Part shown: one piece after another, positions 14,510 to 24,520 of the stretch | How the letters are laid out: the number at the start of each line of letters is the position of its first letter | Position numbering within the stretch: the first letter of the stretch is position 1 | Origin: Marinomonas lutimaris | GTDB lineage: Bacteria > Pseudomonadota > Gammaproteobacteria > Pseudomonadales > Marinomonadaceae | NCBI RefSeq assembly: GCF_019426345.1 | Contig: NZ_JAHLLW010000009.1 | Location: 1 to 64,000, forward strand | Length of the DNA: 64,000 nucleotides | Reading direction: 5' to 3' | Program-made: the position numbers and the translations under genes | Notes under the pieces: generated by a model | Database searches by the model: none | The model's input: the letters and a program-made list of their open reading frames with translations, nothing else | What the model was told of the DNA's origin: nothing

Positions 14510-17500
14510 CTAGAAGTTCAGTTCTATCCTTGGTTTACTACTTTTCGATAGATCAATCTCAGGTGAGCAGAGGAGAACGCGTGAAGACGCAATCCCTTCC
14601 TTGACTAAATAATCTTTTAAATTATCTGCTCGCTTCTGCGCCAATTCTCTTGCTGTTTCTTTTGTGTCGTCGTCTATAGATACTGGCGGATTCTCAAGGC
14701 CTAGATCGCGGTAGCTGGCGACTCCACATGCTTTTAATTGACTGTCTTTTTTGTCTTTCATCAAAGCAACCAACTGAGTTAAAAAGGCATCTTGGGAATC
14801 GTTTAGCTCATCATCCTCGGCTTCAAATATCAAAGGCTCTACGCGAATTTTAAGCAGCTGGTCGCCAGCAAATTGCGCAATGCTAATAACATTAGCGTAT
14901 GGCACAAAAGTTTGCATCAAGTAGGTACTCGATGCACTAAATAGCGCTTTTCGAACCGGTAACAGCAAGAAGTCTTGCCAACCGAATGCTGGGTTTTCAA
15001 TGTCGCCAGAAAGTGGAATATCTAGATCAATATTGTTATCGCTGTCTTTTAGGACGCCAACGGCAATATTGAGAGGAACGGCGCCTGCTTTGATAACCGT
15101 GCTGCTGTCTTGGCGGCCACCTAGATCGAATTCTCGTAATAAAATGTGAGAGTTGCCACTCAACACTCCTTTGTCTGCATTGAGTTTTAAATCGAGATCT
15201 AATTGCCCAGAATCTATTTGATAACCTAAGACGCTAGCAATATAAGAAGAATAAGGTGGAAGCTCTGCTTCACGAATTACCAAATCGCTCTTTAGAGTTA
15301 ATTCCTCTGCTAGAGGCCAAACTGTGATATCACTTTGCAGTGTTGCGTATTTGCCGTTACGAGCTTTTAGCGCAAGTACCGTTGCTTGGTCTTTTTTCTG
15401 TGTATTTAGATTACGCAATGACAATGTGTCTATGTCTAAAGTGCGTTGCAGCATCGGCGAAATGCTCTTATCTTTAACATAAATGCTGGATTCTCCAGTG
15501 GTGTCGTAAGCATCTAGAATGACGAAATAAGGTGCTTTAAAAGCGGGGTTTTGTTCGGCATCCTGTGTATTGCTGATGACGTTTTTAGCGTCTTTTTCTC
15601 GCGGAACCGTAGGGTTTTTTAATGCAGGCTCAGGGGTGGGTTGCTGATCTACATCGACGAAAACTAGGTTTTCTATGCGTTTTTTCGCATCCAAAATCAG
15701 GCTGACTTTGGCTGAATCTGTGGTGATCTGTTTGATTTTAGCGCCATCTTGCGTCGCATTAACGTTTTCAACCTTGATACTACCAATGCGGCTTAATGGT
15801 GGGAGAGTTTGTTTGCTACCTGCATCTGCAACCAGTTCGGAAACGGTTAAATCTATAACACTTAACTGCGTTAACGAGGCGTCAAAGTCTTTATCTTGTT
15901 GAGTAAACGAAAGGCCGCTGATGTCGGCATTTTTCCAAGAAGCAATGCGCTTTTTATTCGTTAGCATGCTGTCTAGCGATTCACTGGTGAAGTTAAGGTT
16001 AGTGCCTTTTATTGCTGGAGGTTGCTGATTAGCTTGTTCTACATCCAATTGGTCTGCTGTGAGTTTGGCCGCACTTAACGAGAATTGTTTTTCGTCACTT
16101 TGTTGCGCCTTTAGACCTTTAATATCTATCGTTAATTGCTTGTTTTGAACAGCAAGTGAGTCGCTGTTTTTTTGCAGAGCAAGTGTGTTTGATAAATTGA
16201 ATGTGTCGTAGTCGGCTGTGTTTCCTGCTTGTTGTACGGATAAGCCATTGCTTTGGATGTTGGCAAGTAGAGCGGCGGTTAGGGCTTCATTGTTATCCAT
16301 AGTAAAAGCCACATCGTTTAATGCAATGTGCAGTTGTTTGTTTTGTACAGCAAGGCTTTCTGATGAAAGAGAAAGCTCATCCATGTTCAATACAGAAGAG
16401 GTGGTCTTTGCACTGAGGCCTGATTGCTTATCCTGTTTTACATCAAATGGTGCTTTCAATGTAAGGTTGTCAAATTGTGCTTTTTGCTCGGCTTGAGCAA
16501 AGAGGGATTTCCCAAGCTGTAAATCAAGGTCGCCGGTCGCAGCTAACCCAAGTTCATTCTGTGTGATATCGAAGGGTGTCTTTAGTGTTAGGTTATCAAA
16601 TTGTGCTTTTTGCTCGGCTTGAGCAAAGAAGGACTTGCCTAACTGTAAATCAAGGTCGCCTGTCGCGGTTAGCCCAAATTCATCACTTTGCTTTATGTCG
16701 AATGGCGTGTTCAGCACAAGCTTATCAAGTTGTACTTTTTGTTCTGCCTGAGTGAAGAGCGGCTGTTCTAACTGCAAATCTAGTTTTCCATTTGCTGCTA
16801 ATCCCTGCTTATCACGTTTAACATCGAACGGCGTGTTTAGGGTTAGCTTATCAAATTGTGCTACTAAATCTGCTTGTGCAAAGAATGACTGCGTTGATTG
16901 TAAGTTAAGTGTTCCTGTTGCCGCTAACTGATCGGCGGAGGCAAAGTGGATATTGGCTTTTGAAAGCACTAGCGATGTAGATTTTGTTGTAGCTTTGTCT
17001 TGCTGACCTAAAGGTAAATCTAGATCGTCAACTTGGGTGTTTAGAGTTAGATTGTTAATATCAAAAACAGGTACGCCATTAATGTGTTGCTGAGTAAATT
17101 GAAAACCTGCTGAGAGGTCTAATTTACCTTGACCTTCGTTATAAGGCGCAGGCAAAAAGTGACGAAAGCTTTCTATCTGCACTCGTGTATTTTTAATATC
17201 GACGTCTGCGCTGGCTTGTTCTGGTGAGTAGTCAAATTGGCCATCTACAGACAGCGTCGTTTCATTAATTAGAGCTGATAAAGCAATTTCACCTTGCCAA
17301 GTGAGTTCTTGGCCGGATAGGTCTTCAATAGACAAATTTGTTAAGACGAATTTATCGGATTCAGCGGGTACGTTTAAGTCCGGCTGGCGGGATAAATTAA
17401 CTTGGCTGTCTGTAAAGGAAAACGAAGGCAGTTTGATGTTCCAAGGCGTGCTTGTGTTTTTTTCCGACTCAGGTTCCGGCTCTTTTTGATCTTCAGGCGT

Positions 17501-17884
17501 GATAAATTGAGAGGTATTAATGCCCGCAACAATCCAGTCTTTTTCCTGTTGAGCGACAGTCAGATTTAAACCTTCAATCTTAGCTTCTGAAATATGGACT
17601 GTCTTAGTAAATAAAGGCCATATTTCGATTTCAACAATAGCGCGCTTAAGCGTTAAGGTGTCTTGGTTTTTGTCATTGATGACTACGTCTTTTAAATCTA
17701 CTTTAGGTGGAAAAAAGTCAATAGACAGCTTGCCAATGCTAAGGTCTTCACCTTGTTCTTGAAAATAGGCCGTGAGGTAGTGTTCAGCTACAAATGGCGC
17801 TGCTAGCCAGGTTGCAGTAGTTAAGCCTGTCAGAGCTGCAAATGGATAAAAGACAAAATGTCGAAAATGTCGGCGTGTTATCAT
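14510..17884 (-). CDS. DUF748 / AsmA-like envelope protein with internal repeats
   Basis: A 1124-residue protein. An N-terminal membrane helix (about residues 12-34) is followed by an AsmA-like start (SIGKLSIDFFPPKVDLKDVVI) and long beta-rich segments, with the DUF748 region towards the C-terminus (DLDIPLSGDIENPAFGWQ). Residues about 318-488 hold four tandem units of roughly 42 residues built on LDLQL-FAQAEQKAQFDNL. The C-terminus (ARELAQKRADNLKDYLVKEG) resembles an OmpA-like segment. Such proteins are thought to span the periplasm and move lipids between membranes; this is by family analogy. Confidence 0.85.
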   Translation of the reverse strand: MITRRHFRHFVFYPFAALTGLTTATWLAAPFVAEHYLTAYFQEQGEDLSIGKLSIDFFPPKVDLKDVVINDKNQDTLTLKRAIVEIEIWPLFTKTVHISEAKIEGLNLTVAQQEKDWIVAGINTSQFITPEDQKEPEPESEKNTSTPWNIKLPSFSFTDSQVNLSRQPDLNVPAESDKFVLTNLSIEDLSGQELTWQGEIALSALINETTLSVDGQFDYSPEQASADVDIKNTRVQIESFRHFLPAPYNEGQGKLDLSAGFQFTQQHINGVPVFDINNLTLNTQVDDLDLPLGQQDKATTKSTSLVLSKANIHFASADQLAATGTLNLQSTQSFFAQADLVAQFDKLTLNTPFDVKRDKQGLAANGKLDLQLEQPLFTQAEQKVQLDKLVLNTPFDIKQSDEFGLTATGDLDLQLGKSFFAQAEQKAQFDNLTLKTPFDITQNELGLAATGDLDLQLGKSLFAQAEQKAQFDNLTLKAPFDVKQDKQSGLSAKTTSSVLNMDELSLSSESLAVQNKQLHIALNDVAFTMDNNEALTAALLANIQSNGLSVQQAGNTADYDTFNLSNTLALQKNSDSLAVQNKQLTIDIKGLKAQQSDEKQFSLSAAKLTADQLDVEQANQQPPAIKGTNLNFTSESLDSMLTNKKRIASWKNADISGLSFTQQDKDFDASLTQLSVIDLTVSELVADAGSKQTLPPLSRIGSIKVENVNATQDGAKIKQITTDSAKVSLILDAKKRIENLVFVDVDQQPTPEPALKNPTVPREKDAKNVISNTQDAEQNPAFKAPYFVILDAYDTTGESSIYVKDKSISPMLQRTLDIDTLSLRNLNTQKKDQATVLALKARNGKYATLQSDITVWPLAEELTLKSDLVIREAELPPYSSYIASVLGYQIDSGQLDLDLKLNADKGVLSGNSHILLREFDLGGRQDSSTVIKAGAVPLNIAVGVLKDSDNNIDLDIPLSGDIENPAFGWQDFLLLPVRKALFSASSTYLMQTFVPYANVISIAQFAGDQLLKIRVEPLIFEAEDDELNDSQDAFLTQLVALMKDKKDSQLKACGVASYRDLGLENPPVSIDDDTKETARELAQKRADNLKDYLVKEGIASSRVLLCSPEIDLSKSSKPRIELNF

Positions 17885-17928
17885 AAAGTGCCTTCCTGCT
17901 TTCTAAACAGTCAATAAGTGAATATGAG

Positions 17929-18360
17929 TTAGCTGGTCTCGTCTTTGTCTTTTGGGCTTTTTAATGACTCTTCAGCTTCTGTGGCAATCGGGGTTTCCGA
18001 ACGAAGAGGCATACGTAATAAATAGATGCTGACGCATAGCCCTATGGTAATTAGTCCAACGGTTGCCCATAAGCGAGAAACAATAAAGATCGAAATCGCC
18101 ATGCCTGCCCACATAAAAATGATGGCGCGGTTTCTTGCTTTACGAGGAATACCATCAGAAGATTGCCAGTCACGAACAATCGGGCCAAAGAATTTATGTT
18201 CAATCAACCATGTGTGGAATCGTACCGAGGATCGAGAGAAACACCAAGCAGCGAGTAACACCAGCGGTGTTGTGGGAAGTAAGGGAAGGAAAATACCAAT
18301 AATGCCAGTGATCAGAGAAAACCACCCCAGCATCAGATATAAGATTCGCTTTCCTTGCAT
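17929..18360 (-). CDS. YbaN family inner membrane protein (DUF454)
   Basis: A 143-residue protein with two helices before residue 45 (LMLGWFSLITGIIGIFLPLLPTTPLVLLA, given here in outline), then CFSRSSVRFHTWL and a C-terminal pair of helices. These features define DUF454/YbaN. Function unknown. It is followed closely by the DUF748 gene on the same strand. Confidence 0.88.
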   Translation of the reverse strand: MQGKRILYLMLGWFSLITGIIGIFLPLLPTTPLVLLAAWCFSRSSVRFHTWLIEHKFFGPIVRDWQSSDGIPRKARNRAIIFMWAGMAISIFIVSRLWATVGLITIGLCVSIYLLRMPLRSETPIATEAEESLKSPKDKDETS

Positions 18361-18390
18361 AGTAATGCCTACTTAATAGATAAAGAAAAA

Positions 18391-18415
18391 ATGGGCTTTG
18401 GTGACTCAAGCCCAT
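18391..18415 (-). terminator. Terminator of rnt
   Basis: ATGGGCTT and AAGCCCAT arms with a nine-base loop; on the minus strand a run of six T follows. It separates rnt from the DUF454 gene. Confidence 0.8.
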
Positions 18416-18428
18416 TCTTATTGTGGCG

Positions 18429-19097
18429 CTATTTTCCTGAGTTGAAAATAGCCGCCATGCTATCTTCTGCTTCGTTTTCAACCAGTGGCCAGCCGCCAAG
18501 ACGTTTCAAGCGGTTAACCATTTCACAAAATAGTTCAGCGGTCTTTTCTGTATCATATTTTGCTGAGTGTGCTTCGGAGTTGCTAAACGGAATAGACGCT
18601 GCTTCACAGGCTTTTGCCAATACCGTTTGCCCAAACACCAAACCCGCTAGGCTTGCGGTATCGAAGCTAGAGAAAGGGTGGAATGGATTACGCTTAATGT
18701 CAGCACGTTCAATCGCTGCATTTAAAAATCCGTGATCAAAAGCCGCGTTGTGGCCAACTAAAATGGCACGTTTACAACCTACAGACTTTAGTTCTTTACG
18801 AACTTTCGTAAACATTTGATTGATAGCCTCTGTTTCTGGCATGTCTTGTCTGCCAGGCGCAAAAGGATCAATGCCAGTAAAGTCTAGCGCTGCTTTTTCA
18901 AGGTTTGCGCCTTCAAATGGCTTAATCAAAAATTCCAATGTTTCATGGATATATAAGTCGCCATTTTCATCCATTCTTAGGATGCTGGCCGCCATTTCTA
19001 GTAAAGCATCGGTTTTTTGATTAAAGCCTGCGGTTTCTACGTCGATAACAACAGGTAGGAAGCCGCGGAATCTATCTTTGATTTCATGGTTTGACAA
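18429..19097 (-). CDS. rnt: Ribonuclease T
   Basis: A 222-residue DEDDh exonuclease. The three Exo motifs are visible: VIDVETAGF (Exo I, residues 17-25), [16 protein letters not shown] (Exo II) and [14 protein letters not shown] (Exo III with catalytic His and Asp). It trims the 3' ends of tRNA and other stable RNAs. The divergent neighbour motY is a familiar partner in pseudomonads and relatives. Confidence 0.95.
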   Translation of the reverse strand: MSNHEIKDRFRGFLPVVIDVETAGFNQKTDALLEMAASILRMDENGDLYIHETLEFLIKPFEGANLEKAALDFTGIDPFAPGRQDMPETEAINQMFTKVRKELKSVGCKRAILVGHNAAFDHGFLNAAIERADIKRNPFHPFSSFDTASLAGLVFGQTVLAKACEAASIPFSNSEAHSAKYDTEKTAELFCEMVNRLKRLGGWPLVENEAEDSMAAIFNSGK

Positions 19098-19192
19098 AAG
19101 AAGGTCCTTAATTCTGCCGCTTGATCAACAGTAACGGTATACAATAGGATCGGATCATAACACATTTGATAATGCTTGAACGAGATGTCTAA

Positions 19193-20083
19193 ATGGGAAT
19201 TCCCCAACAACTTCTAATTCGCACCACATTTTTATTGGCTGCTGGCATGCCATTTACGCAGGCCAACGCCATAACTCACTACCAATCCGGTATTTCGGAC
19301 TCTGAGTGGCTACTTTCGGGCGATATTTTTTCGTGCAGTTTAACGCACCCCGTGCCGAATTACGGAGAAGGTCACTTTATAAAAGAAGCGGGCGAACCGA
19401 TGAAGTTTATTTTGCAGCCGCAGAATGAAAAGCTTGGTCCCGGTCAGGTTTATATTATTTCCCAAGCACCAGATTGGTCGCCGGGTTTAAAGCCAGAAAC
19501 CTTAGATATTTTGCCTTATCCTGGCTATGGGTTGACGGTTGAAGTCGGTGGCAAAGTAGCAGAGAGAATGCTCTCTAGCTTGGATCGTGGGCGTCATCCA
19601 GTCGTGGCTGGAACAGCTTGGGAAAATAATCGTGAGACAATAGAAGTAGGTTTGTCGAATATTAACTTTGCGCCTGCTTACAATGAATTTAGACGCTGCC
19701 TGTCTAGCTTGTTGCCAGTGAACTACGACCAGATTGCTAGAACTGCAGCATTATTTCCAACCAATGGCGTGAACCTTACAGATCGAATTAAGGCACGTTT
19801 GGATCTGGTAGCCTTGTATGTTTCTTCTGATCCAAGTGTGGAATACATCTATATTGATGGCCATACGGATATTATTGGTTCTCGCCGAGATAACCGTGAA
19901 TTGTCAAAAGTACGAGCAGAAAAAGTAACGTCGTATTTACTTGAGAAAGGTGTGCCGGCTGGAAAAATAATTTCTCGTTATCATGGTGAACGTTATCCTT
20001 CGACCACAAATAATACCGCTCAAGGCCGAGAACGTAACCGACGAGTCACGATTCGCTTAGAGAAGTCATCTGAGTCGAGTTAA
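19193..20083 (+). CDS. motY: Sodium-type flagellar stator-associated protein MotY
   Basis: A 296-residue protein with a signal peptide (cleavage after about residue 25, QANA), a MotY N-terminal domain (about 27-165) and a C-terminal OmpA-like peptidoglycan-binding domain (DGHTDIIGSRRDNRELSKVRAEKV, NRRVTIRL). In Vibrio and Pseudomonas MotY forms the T ring that anchors stators around the flagellar motor. ATG at 19193 has only a weak Shine-Dalgarno. Confidence 0.9.
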   Translation: MGIPQQLLIRTTFLLAAGMPFTQANAITHYQSGISDSEWLLSGDIFSCSLTHPVPNYGEGHFIKEAGEPMKFILQPQNEKLGPGQVYIISQAPDWSPGLKPETLDILPYPGYGLTVEVGGKVAERMLSSLDRGRHPVVAGTAWENNRETIEVGLSNINFAPAYNEFRRCLSSLLPVNYDQIARTAALFPTNGVNLTDRIKARLDLVALYVSSDPSVEYIYIDGHTDIIGSRRDNRELSKVRAEKVTSYLLEKGVPAGKIISRYHGERYPSTTNNTAQGRERNRRVTIRLEKSSESS

Positions 20084-20121
20084 TTTATAAAGTATTACAG
20101 ATTTATCTGATTTACTAAAAG

Positions 20122-20165
20122 AGCCCCGTTTTGCTGAATTATCTGAGCAAAACGGGGCTTTTTAC
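20122..20165 (+). terminator. Terminator of motY
   Basis: Arms AGCCCCGTTTTGCT and AGCAAAACGGGGCT are exact complements around a ten-base loop, followed by TTTTTA. Confidence 0.92.
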
Positions 20166-20285
20166 TTGCTAAGCAAGAATCGAGATCTTACACTTACAGC
20201 CCCTTTTTTAAATTTTTTGCGCCGCCATGTTCTGGTTTGAAAGCACTGGTGAGGGAGCGCGAGCTCGTTGAGGAGAATAGAGATA

Positions 20286-21518
20286 ATGTCTGACGTGAAG
20301 AAGGTAGTGCTTGCCTATTCTGGCGGCCTGGATACTTCCGTAATCGCGAAGTGGCTTCAAGAAGAGTATAACTGTGAAGTGGTTACCTTTACCGCTGATT
20401 TGGGTCAGGGTGAGGAAGTTGAACCAGCTCGTGCTAAAGCTCAAGCGTTGGGTATTAAGGAAATCTACATTGAAGATTTGCGCGAAGAATTTGTTCGCGA
20501 CTTCGTTTTCCCTATGTTCCGTGCCAACACTATTTACGAAGGCGAATACCTATTAGGTACGTCTATTGCGCGTCCTTTGATCGCTAAACGCTTGATCGAG
20601 ATCGCCAATGAAACAGGTGCCGATGCCATTTCTCACGGCGCAACAGGCAAAGGTAACGACCAAGTACGTTTTGAGCTTGGCGCTTACGCATTGAAACCTG
20701 GCGTTAAGGTAATTGCTCCTTGGCGTGAATGGGATCTAACGTCTCGTGAAACCCTAATGGCATACTGTGAAGAACACAAAATCCCAGTTGATTTTTCTAC
20801 TAAAAAGAAAAAATCTCCTTACTCTATGGACGCTAACTTACTGCACATTTCTTTTGAAGGTGATCAGTTGGAAGATCCATGGACAGAGCCAGAAGACGAC
20901 ATGTGGCGTTGGTCTGTCTCTCCAGAAAATGCTCCAAACGAACCAACTTACATCGAAATTGGTTACCAGAAAGGCGATCCTATTTCTATCAATGGCGAAG
21001 CAATGTCTCCAGCAACTATCTTGGAAACATTAAACAAAGTTGGTGGCGCGAATGGTATTGGTCGTGTTGATATCGTAGAAAACCGTTTTGTTGGTATGAA
21101 AGCCCGTGGTTGCTATGAAACACCTGGTGGCACTATCATGATGAAAGCACACCGCGCGATTGAGTCTATTACTCTTGACCGTGAAGCGGCGCATTTGAAA
21201 GATGAGATGATGCCTCGTTACGCTAAATTGATCTACAACGGCTTCTGGTGGTCAGAAGAGCGTCGTATGATGCAAGCTTTGATCGACACATCTCAGAAGT
21301 ATGTAAACGGTACAGTACGTCTTAAATTGTACAAAGGTAACGTAAGTGTTGTTGGTCGTCAGTCTGAAAACAGCTTGTTCGACAGCAAAATTGCTACTTT
21401 TGAAGACGATGCTGGTGCTTACGATCAGAAAGATGCAGCTGGCTTTATCAAGCTAAACGCATTACGTATGCGTATTGCCGCTCAGAAAGGTCGTGGTTTT
21501 CTAGATAGCGACAAGTAA
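20286..21518 (+). CDS. argG: Argininosuccinate synthase
   Basis: A 410-residue enzyme joining citrulline and aspartate with ATP in arginine synthesis. The N-terminal nucleotide-binding motif is [16 protein letters not shown], followed by [15 protein letters not shown] and [19 protein letters not shown] at 20286 follows GAGGAGA; an in-frame start at 20268 would lie upstream of that site. It is a single gene ended by a terminator. Confidence 0.96.
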   Translation: MSDVKKVVLAYSGGLDTSVIAKWLQEEYNCEVVTFTADLGQGEEVEPARAKAQALGIKEIYIEDLREEFVRDFVFPMFRANTIYEGEYLLGTSIARPLIAKRLIEIANETGADAISHGATGKGNDQVRFELGAYALKPGVKVIAPWREWDLTSRETLMAYCEEHKIPVDFSTKKKKSPYSMDANLLHISFEGDQLEDPWTEPEDDMWRWSVSPENAPNEPTYIEIGYQKGDPISINGEAMSPATILETLNKVGGANGIGRVDIVENRFVGMKARGCYETPGGTIMMKAHRAIESITLDREAAHLKDEMMPRYAKLIYNGFWWSEERRMMQALIDTSQKYVNGTVRLKLYKGNVSVVGRQSENSLFDSKIATFEDDAGAYDQKDAAGFIKLNALRMRIAAQKGRGFLDSDK

Positions 21519-21548
21519 GCACTTGTTGATTTAGAAAAATAAGCTTTC

Positions 21549-21588
21549 AAAAAACGCTCCATTCTTGCAGAATTGGAGCGTTTTTTAT
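21549..21588 (+). terminator. Terminator of argG
   Basis: AAAACGCTCCA and TTGGAGCGTTTT with a partly paired loop, followed by a T run. Confidence 0.85.
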
Positions 21589-21703
21589 TTTTGTACACTT
21601 GGTCAGTATTCGCTGGTTAATTGACATAGCATGTCGCTTTGCAGAATGAACAGTAGAATGAAATGTGCCGATACGATGCATACTGATCTGAAGGAAGAGA
21701 ATT

Positions 21704-22597
21704 ATGACAATTTATAACTTTGGTTCGATTAACCTCGACCACCTTTATCAGCTAGATCATTTTGTTCGACCTGGCGAAACAATGGCTTCTAATAGCTATC
21801 AGTGTTTGTTGGGTGGTAAAGGAGCAAATCAATCTGTTGCACTTGCTAAAGCAGGTGCTGATGTAAAGCATGTCGGTGCGATTCATCACAGTGATCAAGC
21901 TGTTATTGATCAGTTAGAGTCCCTTGGTGTCGATACAGGTCTGATAAAGCAAATTGATGTGCCAACGGGTCATGCGATTATTCAGCTAACCAAAGAAGCA
22001 GAAAACTCGATTATTTTGTACCAAGGCGCGAACCATGCATTGACGGAAGAACAAGTTGATCAAGTTTTGTCGCAAGCAAACGCAGGTGATTGGGTATTGC
22101 TGCAAAATGAAACTAACCTTATCGAATATATCATGCGCAAAGCGCAAGAGAGCAAAGTTAAGGTTGCGTTTAACCCAGCACCAATGGACGCTGAATTAAC
22201 CAAAAAAGTGCTTGGTTTTGTTGATTTATTGATTGTTAACGAAGTTGAAGCCATGGACTTAATTGGTACAACGGATATAGACAGCACTATTGAAGCGTTT
22301 CCAAAAGCTTATCCAGAATTAGAGGTGTTGATGACCCTTGGGAAAGCGGGGGTATGTTATTTCAGCGGTAATGAAAGCGTGAAGGTAAAAGCTTTTTCTG
22401 TGGATGCCCTAGATACGACAGCGGCGGGTGATACCTTTATTGGTTTCTGCTTGTCTTCCATCATGAATGGCGAAGACATGAAGCAAGCCATTACTCGTGC
22501 CTGCGCAGCTTCTGCTATTTGCGTTACTCGTTTGGGTGCAGCGTCATCTATACCGACACAAGATGAAGTGACGGCTTTTCTTGCCAAAAACAGTTAG
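21704..22597 (+). CDS. rbsK: Ribokinase (PfkB family)
   Basis: A 297-residue sugar kinase with both PfkB signatures: GGKGANQSVALAKAGADV near residue 37 and DALDTTAAGDTFIGF near 232, which holds the catalytic Asp. It phosphorylates ribose to ribose 5-phosphate. ATG at 21704 follows GAAGGAAGAG. The nucleoside hydrolase gene 76 bp downstream would release the ribose, so the two form a nucleoside salvage pair. No ribose transporter is adjacent. Confidence 0.88.
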   Translation: MTIYNFGSINLDHLYQLDHFVRPGETMASNSYQCLLGGKGANQSVALAKAGADVKHVGAIHHSDQAVIDQLESLGVDTGLIKQIDVPTGHAIIQLTKEAENSIILYQGANHALTEEQVDQVLSQANAGDWVLLQNETNLIEYIMRKAQESKVKVAFNPAPMDAELTKKVLGFVDLLIVNEVEAMDLIGTTDIDSTIEAFPKAYPELEVLMTLGKAGVCYFSGNESVKVKAFSVDALDTTAAGDTFIGFCLSSIMNGEDMKQAITRACAASAICVTRLGAASSIPTQDEVTAFLAKNS

Positions 22598-22672
22598 CTA
22601 AAAAGAATTCGCTAAGAATGCTTAGCCAGAAATACATAGCCAACAATGAATAGTTAAAAGAGGAACAAAAAC

Positions 22673-23614
22673 ATGGCTCGTAAGATTATTATTGATACGG
22701 ATCCAGGCATAGATGATGCAATGGCGATCTTCTTCGCCTTTCAAGCGCCACAGCTTGATGTATTGGGTCTAACCACGACGTTTGGTAATGTGTCTGTGGA
22801 TTTGGCAACACAAAACGCCATCACTTTAACTGAGATCGCGAAAGTAAGCGTACCAGTTGCCAAAGGTGTAGCGGTACCAAGTAAGATTGCACCACGTCCA
22901 CACCCAGATTTTGTTCATGGTAAAGATGGTTTCGGTAACATTGATTGGCCGGCACCAAAAGGTAAGGCAATCGAGAAAAGCGCGGCGCAGTTTATCGTTG
23001 ATACCGTGCGTGAATTTCCGGGTGAAGTCACCATTATCGCTCTTGGGCCACTAGGCAACTTGGCAAAAGCGTTAGAGCTTGATCCTGAAGTGGCAAATCT
23101 GGTTGACGAAGTGGTTCTTATGGGTGGTACTGCAATTGAATACGGTAACGTGTCGCCTGTTGCAGAAGCCAATATCATGAATGACCCACATGCGGCAGAC
23201 AAAGTTTTCACCGCAGCGTGGCAAGTGACTATGATTGGTTTAGATGTTACTCATCAGGTGTTATTAGACAATTCTGTATTAGAGCGTATTAAGAAAGCCA
23301 ATCCGACGGAAGGTGGTTTCTTGTACGATTGTGCTCAGCATTATATTAATTTCTACAGTAGTCGTTTTGATATGGATGGTTGCTACTTCCATGATGCATC
23401 AACCATTGCTTATGTAATGGACCCAAGTATTTTTGGTGTTGAGTTGGGAGCGGTGCGTGTTGCTTGCGAAGGCATTGGTATCGGTCAAACGATTTTTGCG
23501 CCTCAAGGCATGAGCTTCCCAGAGCCTCATTGGAGCGATGTGCCAATGACGCAGGTTTGTATGGAAGTCGACAGTGAAAAATTGTTGGCCTTGTTTGAGA
23601 CAACCTTGTCTTAA
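22673..23614 (+). CDS. Pyrimidine/purine ribonucleoside hydrolase
   Basis: A 313-residue member of the inosine-uridine nucleoside hydrolase family, with the calcium-binding N-terminal motif DTDPGIDDAMAI (residues 8-19) and FGNVS further on. It cleaves ribonucleosides to base plus ribose. Substrate preference (RihA, RihB or RihC type) cannot be settled. ATG at 22673 follows AGAGGA. It is coupled by position with ribokinase. Confidence 0.9.
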   Translation: MARKIIIDTDPGIDDAMAIFFAFQAPQLDVLGLTTTFGNVSVDLATQNAITLTEIAKVSVPVAKGVAVPSKIAPRPHPDFVHGKDGFGNIDWPAPKGKAIEKSAAQFIVDTVREFPGEVTIIALGPLGNLAKALELDPEVANLVDEVVLMGGTAIEYGNVSPVAEANIMNDPHAADKVFTAAWQVTMIGLDVTHQVLLDNSVLERIKKANPTEGGFLYDCAQHYINFYSSRFDMDGCYFHDASTIAYVMDPSIFGVELGAVRVACEGIGIGQTIFAPQGMSFPEPHWSDVPMTQVCMEVDSEKLLALFETTLS

Positions 23615-23641
23615 ACCGTTAGAATGGCGCAATCAAACTTG

Positions 23642-23670
23642 AAGGCATGGTAAGTAACTTCCATGCCTTT
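23642..23670 (+). terminator. Terminator of the nucleoside hydrolase gene
   Basis: AGGCATGG and CCATGCCT arms with a T6 run. It lies just before the RRM gene and its ribosome binding site. Confidence 0.8.
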
Positions 23671-23691
23671 TTTATTTATAAAGAGAAAAAT

Positions 23692-23964
23692 ATGAAATTA
23701 TTAGTAAGAAACCTTGCCCGTAACACTACGGAAGACGAATTGAGAAGCTTGTTTGCCGTTCACGGTACTTTGCAGTCTTGTACGATTGTTATGGACAAAG
23801 AAACAGGCGAATCTAAAGGCTTTGCGTTTGTTGAAATGCCAAAAGTGGGCGAAGCGAAAGTCGCGATCAAAACACTGAATGGCATGGACGTAGATGGTTC
23901 TAAAATTCGCGTGAAGAAAGCGGAAGAGACAGCGAAAAAAGCGGATAGTAACGACGCAGAGTAA
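23692..23964 (+). CDS. RNA-binding protein with one RRM domain
   Basis: A 90-residue protein made of a single RNA recognition motif: RNP2 LLVRNL (residues 3-8) and RNP1 KGFAFVEM (about 41-48), with a charged tail. Such small RRM proteins in gammaproteobacteria are often cold- or stress-related; no specific target is known. An in-frame start at 23647 runs through the preceding terminator, so ATG at 23692 is taken. Confidence 0.9.
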   Translation: MKLLVRNLARNTTEDELRSLFAVHGTLQSCTIVMDKETGESKGFAFVEMPKVGEAKVAIKTLNGMDVDGSKIRVKKAEETAKKADSNDAE

Positions 23965-24010
23965 AATACACGCCTAGTTATCCGCTATCCTAGCTTGTCA
24001 CTGCTATGAG

Positions 24011-24337
24011 CTAGGAATGAGCGTCTGCGAACTCTTTGATAAAGGCAAGATCTTTGTCTGATATAGTGTGATAAACGAGTTTAAAATAATGTTTATTATG
24101 CTCGTTAAACACATCCAGTTGTGGGTCACACAATGCTTTGATTGTGGCTGTTTTCCCTTCATGAATTGCCTTTAGCTCTACTTTAACTAATTTTGATCCA
24201 TGTAGACCGTCTGGTGCTTCTACCTCTAGCATTTTTGTAGATATGTGCGTGCAATGAATTGGCATGATAGTTCCATTGGTTAGGTATAGGGAACCGGTCC
24301 AAAAGCAGCGAACATAAGGTGAGTGTGTAATAGACAT
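24011..24337 (-). CDS. Small protein, possibly PilZ-like
   Basis: A 108-residue protein predicted mostly beta in the first 70 residues, with PIHCTHISTKMLEVEAPDGL and a helical C-terminus (DKDLAFIKEFADAH). The pattern recalls a degenerate PilZ fold, which binds cyclic di-GMP, but the arginine-rich RxxxR motif is missing. It could be unrelated. It stands alone. Confidence 0.55.
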   Translation of the reverse strand: MSITHSPYVRCFWTGSLYLTNGTIMPIHCTHISTKMLEVEAPDGLHGSKLVKVELKAIHEGKTATIKALCDPQLDVFNEHNKHYFKLVYHTISDKDLAFIKEFADAHS

Positions 24338-24450
24338 TGGTTTTATCCTTTACTGGGTGAAGATCCAAGGTCATTGATGACTCTTCTAGGACAGCCATTA
24401 TAGTGCAAGATTACAGGTTAGAGATAGCTAGAAAAAATTGATGTGAATCA

Positions 24451-24487
24451 AGATGTTGCTGTGAACTTACCAACAACATCTTGATTA
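24451..24487 (-). terminator. Hairpin past the aminotransferase gene
   Basis: CAAGATGTTG and CAACATCTTG arms lie 35 bp past the stop on the minus strand. There is no T run, so it may be a weak terminator or a 3' stabilising hairpin. Confidence 0.5.
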
Positions 24488-24520
24488 TAGAAAAGTATTA
24501 CGAAGATAATTGAGAGGCTT

